From assembly GCA_946187695.1 (NCBI GenBank), contig CAMHSB010000001.1, positions 124,001-188,000 of the forward strand: DNA of 64,000 nt. Direction: 5' to 3'. Positions 7,503 through 16,100 of the stretch are shown one piece after another (position 1 is the first letter of the stretch; each line of letters starts with the position of its first letter). Below the pieces are notes generated by a model, which was given only the letters and a program-made list of their open reading frames with translations, had not been told where the DNA came from and did not search any database. Position numbers and translations under genes: made by a program. This DNA comes from an uncultured Bacteroidales bacterium. Lineage in GTDB: Bacteria; Bacteroidota; Bacteroidia; Bacteroidales; Paludibacteraceae.

Positions 7503-8591
7503 TTATTCTCTCCAGAATTTAGCGGCATGATGGCCCTTGATGAGGATATGGTGGTTCGACAGCGGCGAGGTCAGCAGGTACTGGCTGACGATCGGGGTCG
7601 ATTGGATCCAAACCTGCGTGCGGCACATGTTCTGCTCGAACTGGCAGCGCGTCACTTTGACGTTCACCGCCAAGAGGCGATTCATATCATTGCTCAACTT
7701 GACGAGCGTGTAGTCGCCCGGAGCCAACTCACCGTGGATAGCGACACCGATACCGGACTCGAAATGGTTCGTGAACTCATGCTTCTCGGTCATCGACAGC
7801 GCGATCGTACACTTGGCGAGCAGGATCTGGCCGTCCGATTGGATACGTGCGGGGTTGGCCATCCATGCCGGCTCACCCGTCAGTTTCTTACAAGCCATCA
7901 TCGTCAGCAGCACCGGGACATCGCCCTCGCAACCGGTAGGAATACCAAAGTCGTTGAGCTTGGACACTGCCAGACAGCCGGTGTTCTTACAAGTCGTAAA
8001 CAGATCGAAGCAACGGATCGTAATACCGTCGAGTTTATATTTCTGCACGATCTCTTTGACGCGCTCGTAGATCGCCTCAGCACCCTTCATACCCGGGTCC
8101 ACTTCGCCCAGACTGGACAACTCCTCGAACGGGATGTCCACCATCTCGGTGTTCATTTTCTCCAGCACCTGCTTGTAATCTACCTGCGAAGCAATGAGCC
8201 AGTCAGATGATTTACCGAGCACGCCGAGACGCATTTTCTTATCGTTATGTAGCACTTTCTCCAGCGGCTGACGGGTCAGAGACTCGGTCTCGCTGGCATC
8301 GGGGAAGATGATATCGGTCGGGTGTTGCATGATCTTCGCGATACCCTTGCGCTGGCGAATGAAACTCAGGATCTCAAGCGCGGCAGGCAGCGAGTTACTG
8401 AACGCACTGACCATCAGATAAACCGGGCGTTTGAGGTCAATCTGTTTCTCGCGAACCAGATCAACAAACAATGCCTCGGTACCTCCGGACAATACGGCTA
8501 CTACTTGGTTCTCTTCAATAAACGTATCAGACACCTTGAACGGCATGTCCGATACCTCCGTGTGGAGCTGTGAACATAATTTGTGTAACAT
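7503..8591 (-). CDS. FucI/AraA-like sugar isomerase family protein (copy 2)
   Basis: 362 residues, the same length as its downstream paralogue. Shared landmarks are VVAVLSGGTEALFV, LGVLGKSSDWLIAS, ITIRCFDLFTTCKNTGC, FGIPTGCEGDVPVLLT, FESGIGVAIHGE and SNHHILIKGHH. The equal lengths and co-linear motifs indicate an old tandem duplication. Both copies keep the CEGD and terminal His motifs, so both may be active, either as separate enzymes or as a hetero-oligomer. It is first in its transcription unit, with a promoter about 50 bp upstream. The substrate is unknown. Confidence 0.8.
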   Translation of the reverse strand: MLHKLCSQLHTEVSDMPFKVSDTFIEENQVVAVLSGGTEALFVDLVREKQIDLKRPVYLMVSAFSNSLPAALEILSFIRQRKGIAKIMQHPTDIIFPDASETESLTRQPLEKVLHNDKKMRLGVLGKSSDWLIASQVDYKQVLEKMNTEMVDIPFEELSSLGEVDPGMKGAEAIYERVKEIVQKYKLDGITIRCFDLFTTCKNTGCLAVSKLNDFGIPTGCEGDVPVLLTMMACKKLTGEPAWMANPARIQSDGQILLAKCTIALSMTEKHEFTNHFESGIGVAIHGELAPGDYTLVKLSNDMNRLLAVNVKVTRCQFEQNMCRTQVWIQSTPIVSQYLLTSPLSNHHILIKGHHAAKFWRE

Positions 8592-8644
8592 GGCTGTAAT
8601 GTATTTATGGTTGATTTTTATGCATACTTTTCGTTTTTACGCTG

Positions 8645-8675
8645 CAAAGGTACAAAAAAAAAATAACATACACAA
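8645..8675 (-). promoter_or_regulatory. Promoter for the FucI-like pair
   Basis: The minus strand reads TTG (8675-8673), 20 nt, then TACCTTTGCAGC. This fits the Bacteroidota -33/-7 layout about 50 nt before the ATG at 8591. Confidence 0.75.
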
Positions 8676-8701
8676 GAGTGTATGTCACTTTTCTGCGAAT
8701 T

Positions 8702-9211
8702 TTAGCCCTTTTTTGTGCGAAAGGTGTAATATTTTTGCCCAAAATAACTAATTGCCACCGTGATAATGGTGATCACCATCTTCGATGGCGTCGGGTACCA
8801 TCCCCATATTTCCACGCACAGTTTGAGGCCGAAATAGTTGATCGCCAGATTGACGCCCACGATGAAGATATACCGGCTCAATTGGCGCCAGCTGTTAAGT
8901 TGCGAAGTGGTGAAGGTGACGTATTTCTGCAACCAGAAACCGGTCAGCAACGTGATCGGAAAGACGATACACAACGTCGCGATATGCGGCGTTATGGCTT
9001 GCTCTATTGTCCAATGTCCAATATCCAATGTCAAATTGACAATCTCGTGCCCTATAACAAAGTTATAGATCAGGAAATAAAGTATCCAGTCGAGCACGAG
9101 ATTACCCCCTCCGCAGGCGGCATATCGGAACAGCTGTTCCGGCATGATCTTGCGGAAGGGGATATAGAAGAAATCAATAATTTTCGTTATGATCTGCGCG
9201 AGCTTATTCAT
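8702..9211 (-). CDS. GtrA-like membrane protein
   Basis: 169 residues with four hydrophobic helices. It begins QLFRYAACGGGNLVLDWILYFL and ends KYYTFRT, both typical of GtrA-like proteins, which are thought to flip or support transfer of undecaprenyl-phosphate-linked sugars across the inner membrane. Its ATG overlaps the TAA of the preceding secreted-protein gene by one base (TAATG). An unusual internal loop (NLTLDIGHWTIEQ) is encoded by a period-7 nucleotide array and is probably inserted sequence. Confidence 0.85.
   Translation of the reverse strand: MNKLAQIITKIIDFFYIPFRKIMPEQLFRYAACGGGNLVLDWILYFLIYNFVIGHEIVNLTLDIGHWTIEQAITPHIATLCIVFPITLLTGFWLQKYVTFTTSQLNSWRQLSRYIFIVGVNLAINYFGLKLCVEIWGWYPTPSKMVITIITVAISYFGQKYYTFRTKKG
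9004..9043. repeat. Period-7 repeat inside the GtrA gene
   Basis: Heptamers TATTGTC, CAATGTC, CAATATC, CAATGTC, AAATTGA, CAATCTC run in frame through the coding sequence and encode the loop between the first and second helix pairs. The frame is not broken. Confidence 0.75.
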
Positions 9212-10848
9212 TATCTTACCCGTGCACCGGTAACATGGTACATCTTGCCGTCACGTTCGATAAGAAGCTGTCCGTCGCGGAGAATCTTCTGCGCTCCGTT
9301 AAGACGATCAGATGCTTCGATGCCCTCTACGCCGGATCCGCTATTCTCTGCCGGAATAACTTTGATAGCCCAGATGGTAACACCGGTCATCAACTCGTCC
9401 ATCACCGCTTTGCGTACAGGTGCGCCTGAGCTAGCCGGGCGAACAAAGAAGTGGGCCAAGGACTCATGCAGGTTATAATATTGGAGGTTAGAGAACCAGC
9501 AACGATATCCTACCACATAATCGATGTTGAAGAGGTTTTCACCCGGTTCTCTACACCATAAAACCCAACCTGGATCAATGTTGATATCCAATTCCATAGT
9601 ACCTCGACCTTCCGGCAGTTTGACGGTGATACCCGGAAGGTTGTTTTGGTACACCGCTTCATCCGGCGTATAATTAGCCAAAATCGTGTCTATTGCTTCA
9701 TCGGGGATGGTTACCGGCGTCTTGAGGTAAACATTACCATCCTCTCCCTCTGTGAGTTCGTCGTTCGCACCCAGATTAACCGCCATCAAACCGGCATTTG
9801 CCGACATGTCGTCGAAGGTGAGCTCCGTCGGTTCATAGTCAGGCAGTACATGCACCGGAGCGCCTACGTAACCGATTTCCAACGCGCCGCGAAGGAGAAT
9901 ATACGTTTCTTCGATATTCCAGAAGAAGGCGTTATTGAACATGTCTCTCTTCCAAACACTCATCACATTTTCCTCCGATAATGCATCGCGTACCCATACT
10001 GGCGGATAATAGGAAACAATATAGTCGATGCCTTCGCCGAAGTGGAGTTCTTCGTTCACGAATCCGACGTGGTCATACTCGCCTAAAATATTGTCTTCAT
10101 TTGCCGATATACATGCATAGAAATGACCATGATTGATGATGGAAAGTTTGTTGATACTAAACGTGTAATCCATCGATGAATTCGTATTGAAAGCTACCTC
10201 TACGCTCAGCGAAGCGCTGTCGATAACGAGCGAATCCGCATAGAGTACATAATTCTGTTCGAACGAACCACCGCCGGTAAGGATCAGCTTCTGTGCGTCC
10301 AGACTGCCGTTTACGGCTTTGTTTTCACCAATGAGATTGATGGTAAGCGGAGAAATGTGATCCCACTTGATATCTACACCGTTGAGTTCCACATTCGTCA
10401 TGGTGAGGGTGCTGGTAACCGGATCAAAGCTCATATTGCCACCCCAGAAAGAAGCTGCATCGTCTGGAGTTACTTTGTATTCACCAATCGAAAGCGGGTA
10501 TTCATCTTTAACCCACACGCGTGCGCCGGGTTCCATACCTGCAATCGTATTCCAGTACTCGTCATTTCCCGCGAAGGAAACTTCCACCCATGCGGATACC
10601 ATATTAGGAGCGATACTTGTGATCACACCGTTCTCGTCCACTGTGAATACGCTCTCATCACTTGAATGCCAGGTAATAGGCAGGTTCTCTGGGTTGTATA
10701 AAAACTGCGAAGCATCCAGCGTGTAACCGATATACACTTCAATGTCTTCCGTTGTAAACCACAAAGGAGGATCCTGTTTTTCTTGCGCGTTCACAAACTG
10801 CGGCATGCACATAGCAGCCAGCATTAGAAAAAGGGTAAATTTTTTCAT
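9211..10848 (-). CDS. Secreted protein with Big2-like N-terminus and C-terminal sorting-like tail
   Basis: 545 residues. Signal peptide MKKFTLFLMLAAMCMPQFVNA. Residues about 40-75 (ITWHSSDESVFTVDENGVI) match the bacterial Ig-like Big2 pattern. The middle is beta-rich with no recognised enzyme motif. The last 25 residues (KILRDGQLLIERDGKMYHV then TGARVR) are very similar to the end of the protein at 50979-52686. Such basic, Gly-containing tails on signal-peptide proteins in this phylum are candidate type IX secretion sorting signals. A surface or extracellular location is therefore inferred. It has its own promoter. Confidence 0.7.
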   Translation of the reverse strand: MKKFTLFLMLAAMCMPQFVNAQEKQDPPLWFTTEDIEVYIGYTLDASQFLYNPENLPITWHSSDESVFTVDENGVITSIAPNMVSAWVEVSFAGNDEYWNTIAGMEPGARVWVKDEYPLSIGEYKVTPDDAASFWGGNMSFDPVTSTLTMTNVELNGVDIKWDHISPLTINLIGENKAVNGSLDAQKLILTGGGSFEQNYVLYADSLVIDSASLSVEVAFNTNSSMDYTFSINKLSIINHGHFYACISANEDNILGEYDHVGFVNEELHFGEGIDYIVSYYPPVWVRDALSEENVMSVWKRDMFNNAFFWNIEETYILLRGALEIGYVGAPVHVLPDYEPTELTFDDMSANAGLMAVNLGANDELTEGEDGNVYLKTPVTIPDEAIDTILANYTPDEAVYQNNLPGITVKLPEGRGTMELDINIDPGWVLWCREPGENLFNIDYVVGYRCWFSNLQYYNLHESLAHFFVRPASSGAPVRKAVMDELMTGVTIWAIKVIPAENSGSGVEGIEASDRLNGAQKILRDGQLLIERDGKMYHVTGARVR

Positions 10849-10891
10849 ACAAATATAAATTTAAAAATCATTTGTTTCACCTTTGCCGCCG

Positions 10892-10922
10892 CAAAGGTAC
10901 TACTTTTTTTTGATATACGCAA
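10892..10922 (-). promoter_or_regulatory. Promoter for the secreted Big2-like protein
   Basis: The minus strand reads TTGCGTATATC, then TACCTTTGCGGC, with 20 nt between TTG and TA, about 40 nt before the start at 10848. Confidence 0.8.
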
Positions 10923-10932
10923 ATAAAAAAGC

Positions 10933-10958
10933 AAAAAAGAGCCCCGAAAGGCCCTTTT
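10933..10958 (-). terminator. Rho-independent terminator of the AAA/DUF4143 gene
   Basis: The minus strand has a GGGCC/GGCTC stem (one mismatch, extended by A-T pairs) around a 6-nt loop, then a run of Ts. It lies just past the stop at 10972. Confidence 0.65.
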
Positions 10959-10971
10959 CACGAGACGTTTG

Positions 10972-12111
10972 TTAGAACAACTCGCCTTTCCAAAGCATAC
11001 GGAGGAAATCAAAGAGATAGATCACTTCTATATTTCCTACGCGACGTGTAATCGGATCACGAGACACAACGATACAGCGGCTATCCGGAAACTCTTCACT
11101 ATATTCTTTGAAGTTACTCATATGCTTGCTTTGCACCTCTTCAGTTGATTTAATCTCAATACCGATCTCTGCGTCGCCGATAACGGCATCCACTTCCTTT
11201 CCGTTATACGTATGCCAATAACTCAGTTTCTTGCGGTTGTGGGTATAACCTATATAAGCCATCAGTTCCTGTATCACGAAATGTTCGAAGCAATGTCCGT
11301 ATTCCGATGTGCCGGGAGCTAAAGAAGTACGGTTCAGCAGATGGTTATATACGCCCACATCAAAGTAATAGAACTTGGGGGCTTGTACTACTTTGCGTTT
11401 CACCACCTTGGTATAGGCAGGAATGGTATAACCAATTAAAGTATCCGACAAAATACTGAAATACTCTTTTACCGTCTTGGCGCTTACTTGGCAATCATTG
11501 GCTATGTTCTCGTAGTTCACGATATCCCCATCGCAAGTAGCTGCCACTTCCATAAAGCGCTCAAATGCGTCTAAGTTCCGCACCAACGATTCTTCTTTTA
11601 TCTCTTCACGTAGATAGACATCAATATATCCGTCTAATAACCGTTCGGGTTTCTTCGCCAAGTAATGAGGGGGTAACATTCCATACAGCAAGGCTTTGTC
11701 CAGATCCAAGTTCGCTATCTCCGCGCTCACGAAGGGGTAAAAATAGCAAGGTAAGGCTCGACCGCCTAAGGTATTGTTGCCTTTACGCTTAAGTTTGCGC
11801 GCACTACTGCCGCATAGGACAAAGCGCAGACCTTTCTTCTGGATAAGGCGGTGTACTTCGTTCAGCAGTTCTGGCACAAGCGGTATCTCGTCAATCACTA
11901 CGATGCTTCCATCCTCTTTGTCCTGCAACATTTCATACAGCAATTCCGGCTTGACACGAAAACGTCGACGCAACTTGGCATCCAACAAGTCGATATACAC
12001 GGCATCAGGAAACTGTGACTCTAGAAATGTACTTTTTCCGGTCTGACGTGCTCCAAAGAGGAATACACTACCTTCTAATTCGTTGTTTAACTGATAATAA
12101 CGAGTAATCAT
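10972..12111 (-). CDS. AAA ATPase with C-terminal DUF4143 domain
   Basis: 379 residues. The N-terminal AAA_14-type P-loop GARQTGKST (about 20-28), Walker B IVVIDEIP (about 71-78) and sensor segment FVLCGSSARKLKR are clear. The C-terminal half is DUF4143-like, with a possible PD-(D/E)xK nuclease-like signature (GKEVDAVIGD...IGIEIKST). These proteins occur in many patchy, poorly understood copies in anaerobic bacteria; a role in defence or mobile-element biology has been suspected but not shown. It is a single-gene unit with its own promoter and terminator, consistent with an accessory gene. Confidence 0.9.
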   Translation of the reverse strand: MITRYYQLNNELEGSVFLFGARQTGKSTFLESQFPDAVYIDLLDAKLRRRFRVKPELLYEMLQDKEDGSIVVIDEIPLVPELLNEVHRLIQKKGLRFVLCGSSARKLKRKGNNTLGGRALPCYFYPFVSAEIANLDLDKALLYGMLPPHYLAKKPERLLDGYIDVYLREEIKEESLVRNLDAFERFMEVAATCDGDIVNYENIANDCQVSAKTVKEYFSILSDTLIGYTIPAYTKVVKRKVVQAPKFYYFDVGVYNHLLNRTSLAPGTSEYGHCFEHFVIQELMAYIGYTHNRKKLSYWHTYNGKEVDAVIGDAEIGIEIKSTEEVQSKHMSNFKEYSEEFPDSRCIVVSRDPITRRVGNIEVIYLFDFLRMLWKGELF

Positions 12112-12172
12112 ATTGTATTTTTTTCTTTAAAAATCGGAAGTACAACTTCGGATATTCAATTAAAATCCGCTG

Positions 12173-12203
12173 CAAAGGTACTACTTTTTTTTGATATATG
12201 CAA
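12173..12203 (-). promoter_or_regulatory. Promoter for the AAA/DUF4143 gene
   Basis: The minus strand reads TTGCATATATC, then TACCTTTGCAGC, with 20 nt between TTG and TA, about 60 nt before the ATG at 12111. One of the cleanest copies of the local promoter module. Confidence 0.82.
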
Positions 12204-12248
12204 GAAAATGTACTATTTTATAGCAGAAAACAAGGAAATTCAAGCAAT

Positions 12249-13142
12249 TTAGAGACAATTGCAAGAATGAGAAGAACGCCGTTGAGGGTTATAGGGCGTG
12301 AGGGCATAGGAAACCTTAATCCCCACATCGAAGAGGGTACAATCGCTCACCAGTTTGCGACCTTGGCGATTGCCTTCCATGACCGGCGTTAGGAGCCGCT
12401 GGAGCGGAAAACCCTCACGGGTATCGGTCAGCATGATCAGACTTGCGGCATCGCTCTGCGTCGGTTTGTATTTGGTAAAACAGTAGTCGAAATACGCGCC
12501 CACTATCAGATACGAACGCACGTTGCTCGCCCAACTGTTTAGCAGAAGCACATAACTCAACTCCATCGTCAACCACCACTGCACTTTCGGAAGGGCTATC
12601 TTACCGGCTTGCGTCATGGCAAAATCCCGCGAAGCGGCCAGCGGATACGACTCTTCCACACGGTTGTCGTATTCCGGATAAGACACCGCGAGCGCGGCAT
12701 TATTCACCGTTTGTTTCCAATTCGTTGTCATCGGGAAAACGGCCTTTGCACCTGCCAAGAACAGAACGTTTTTCTTTGAAAACGCCAACTGCAACGGTAC
12801 GCCGAACGACCAGGTCGTATAGCGCTCGCTGAGGCTGCCGATCGTATAAGCGATATCCATCTGCTGATCCTCCACATCGATCGTCGAGTAATGATCCTCG
12901 TACGCTTTCCTCCCAAATCCGGCTTGGTGGCAGTCAAACGTAAGACCGGTACGAAAACCGATCACATGCGACGAGAGAAAATCATAATAGAGCTGCGCAC
13001 CGCCGTTGAAACCGACCTGTTTTTTGACATATATCGGCTGCGACGACCAACCTGCCACACCGCCGTGGACACCCATCTCAAACAGGTGTTCCGCATGAAC
13101 CATCAGCGGCAAAAACATCAGTATGTAGAGCAGTCTTCTCAT
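12249..13142 (-). CDS. Outer membrane beta-barrel protein (PorT/OmpA-like size)
   Basis: 297 residues from the ATG at 13142, chosen because it gives a 4-nt ATGA overlap with the stop of the giant gene and puts a signal peptide (MRRLLYILMFLPLMVHA) at the N-terminus; the frame is open 8 codons further. The body shows repeated amphipathic strands (GFRTGLTFDCHQ, WSFGVPLQLAFS, WWLTMELSYVLLL). Translational coupling to the repetitive secreted protein suggests a partner at the outer membrane, such as an anchor or export-associated barrel. That link is inference. Confidence 0.7.
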   Translation of the reverse strand: MRRLLYILMFLPLMVHAEHLFEMGVHGGVAGWSSQPIYVKKQVGFNGGAQLYYDFLSSHVIGFRTGLTFDCHQAGFGRKAYEDHYSTIDVEDQQMDIAYTIGSLSERYTTWSFGVPLQLAFSKKNVLFLAGAKAVFPMTTNWKQTVNNAALAVSYPEYDNRVEESYPLAASRDFAMTQAGKIALPKVQWWLTMELSYVLLLNSWASNVRSYLIVGAYFDYCFTKYKPTQSDAASLIMLTDTREGFPLQRLLTPVMEGNRQGRKLVSDCTLFDVGIKVSYALTPYNPQRRSSHSCNCL

Positions 13143-16100
13143 GGTATCAGTCTCTTCTCCGTCCATTTCCGATCTCCCTGCTCATAGCGGTAGAGATACA
13201 CTCCGTGTGCCACTTGGTTTTCCTGCACCGGTACACCATGACTATCGTAAATCCGCACGCGAATCGGCTCTTCTACCTGTGATTTTCCGATCTCCAAGAT
13301 ATTCGACCAGATCGTCTGACCATTATCCATCTCTACCCGCAGTTGGAATCGTCCGCAGAGCTCGTTCTGCTCGCTGTAGTCATCGCCGTTAGCACCGGGT
13401 ATCGGGACTTCGTTCTTGTACCATTGATACGTACGCGCACCGTTTTGAGGAAAGAAACGAGACAAACTCATATTATCCAACAACAACTGCCAGTTGTATT
13501 TATTGACGATGATCTGCCACAATTTCTCGCAATGGAACGTATCCAGACGCAGCACATAGTTCGTACCGGTACACTCCGTCCATTTCGGGTGTGGCATTTC
13601 CCGTTCTTGCGTCTCTGCTTGTTCAAACACAAAAGTCTGACCGCCTATCGTCCACGTAAAAGGCATCAAAGTGTCGCAAACCGTGGTGTCAGCGGTAATA
13701 GTCACCACATTGGGACAACACACTTGTATACCTAAAGTCAGTACACGGATCAAACTGTCACAGCCCCGTTCGTTCTTATACAGAATCTCATAGGTAGCAG
13801 GTTCTGTAAACAGCGTATCCCGCCAGCGGTACGGCATCAGCGTGTCGCAAACCACCGTATCCACCGTAATAGTTACCCTCTTCGGACAGCAGATCTGGGT
13901 ATTAAGAGTCAGTACACGGATCAAACTGTCACAGCCCCGTTCGTTCTTATACAAAATCTCATAGGTAGCAGGTTCTGTAAACAGCGTATCCCGCCAGCGG
14001 TACGGCATCAAGGTGTCGCAAACCGTGGTGTCTGTGGTGATGGTAACCATATCCGGGCAAGGCGGTTCGCAATGCTTCGTGGCTACGTGTAACTCATAGT
14101 AAATACTATCAAACCCGCAGTGACTATATACCGTATCCCGCAGAGTATCCGCAACGGCATACTCCTTTCCGCGCCATGCGATCTGCTGAAGCGTGTCGCA
14201 CACCGTCGTGTCCGTCCGTATCGTGTCCGGTGTCATGCAAAGACGAATCTCTATATCGTCTAACGCAAAATCATTACCCGCGCCGTTATTCATAACGTCG
14301 TTGTAAATCGTCAGACGTATCGAATCTACCGCTTCAGGCATCGTAAACGTCATTCCGTGCAAGTACCATTTGGACGAGTACCAGAAGTCGGTATTGACCG
14401 TCAAATCCGGGTCGTAAGGAATGTCGCCCGTGCTGTGACTGCCTAACACAGTGTGCGTCTTGGCGTCCGCTATCTCGAATTTCAGTTTGGGGTAAATACG
14501 TGCGTGCACACCATCGATATAATTGGAGGCCTTGTTTACATTCGCCACGTACGCGCTGAACGTCAGTCTCGTTCCCGGGCAAACACCATGTACGACGGTC
14601 GAGTAGAACGGAGCCGTACCGCCCATACCGTCAATCTCAAGGAGATAGCCGCGCGTCTTGTCGTTCGGATAGGTATGGTCGTCCTGCAAATACCAGTTGC
14701 TGTGATTTTTCATCGGATCCCTGCCTCGCGTCGTGTCGGCATGGTAGTATCCGGATTTGATAAGCCAGAACAGACCCGCCTGACCGGTCACATGATCTGC
14801 ATTCAGACGCTGGGTGTAACGCGAATAATCCATTCCCGATACGCGATCTGTGCCTACTATCGGATCGTTCGGATCATTGCCGCCGAAGTCCTCTCGGAAA
14901 AGGAGTATGCCGTCCATACAAAGTTCTTCTACGGGCGGTTCCGGCGGCTCACATTCGTTCACTCTCAGCCGGAAAGATTCGCTCACCGCACGGCAGTTAA
15001 CGCTCTCGATATTTCCGTCTCCGGAGACGGCTGCTTTGTACCATCCCGAATCGGCTTTTTGGATAGCATCGATACTCGGATTTTTACCGATGAAATCGGG
15101 TCTTTCTGTCCATGTGATGCTATCCGTCGAGTGCCACCATTTGTATTCTAATGGTTCGGCAAACGTACCGTCGTTCGAGAAATTAGCGGTGAGGGTCGTA
15201 GAGGTGTTTGTACATACTTCCGACTCTCCTGCTATCGTCACCGGCGGTGCGCAGAGGTGGATCTCGATGTCGTCCAACGCAAAGTCATTGCCGGATCCAT
15301 TGTGAGCGACGTCATTGTAGATATACATCTGAATAGACTCGATACCATCGGGAACCACGAAGTTCATACCAATCAACTGCCATTCAGCCGATAACTGGTT
15401 ATCCCGCGCGTATTTCCAAGTCTCCGGCGTGCCGTACCGCCAATCGGGCTGGATGTCGCCGGTGGATTTCTCGGCCAAGACGGCGCCGGTAGTCGGGTCC
15501 TTGAGCACAAATTTCATGCGCGGAAAGACATAACTGCTGCCGAAATAATCCAACTGTCCCGCATAATGTACATTCACCACATAGGCGCTGAAGGTTAGTT
15601 TGCTTCCTGCGCAAAGTCCGTCTATGGTCTTGCTGTAGAACGGCTCTGCGCCGCCTCGTCCATCGACCTCCAGAAGGTAACCTCGTGTATAGTCTCCAGG
15701 ATAGGTATGGTCGTCCTGTAGATGCCATTGGATACCATTATGCCAGCCTTGTTTACGGACGGTATAATTACCGCTACCCAAGCTGTTGCCAGAGTTATGG
15801 TACTGTGAACTCATACCCGGTACACTCAGCGAACTCACCGCCGGATCGTTCGGGTCATTTCCTCCGAAATCTTCCCGGAAAAGGAGTGTCCCGTCGATGC
15901 AGAGTGGCTCTACGCACTCGTTCACCTTCAGCAAGAACGGCGCACTCACCGCACGGCAGTTGAAACTTTCAATATTATCCGCACCTGCCACAGCCACCCG
16001 ATACCAACCGGAATCGGCTTTATGTACATTCGATAGATTCAGCACTTTCGATGTCTCGTTCAACGTCCCCCACGATACACTATCCTCAGAAAAAAACCAT

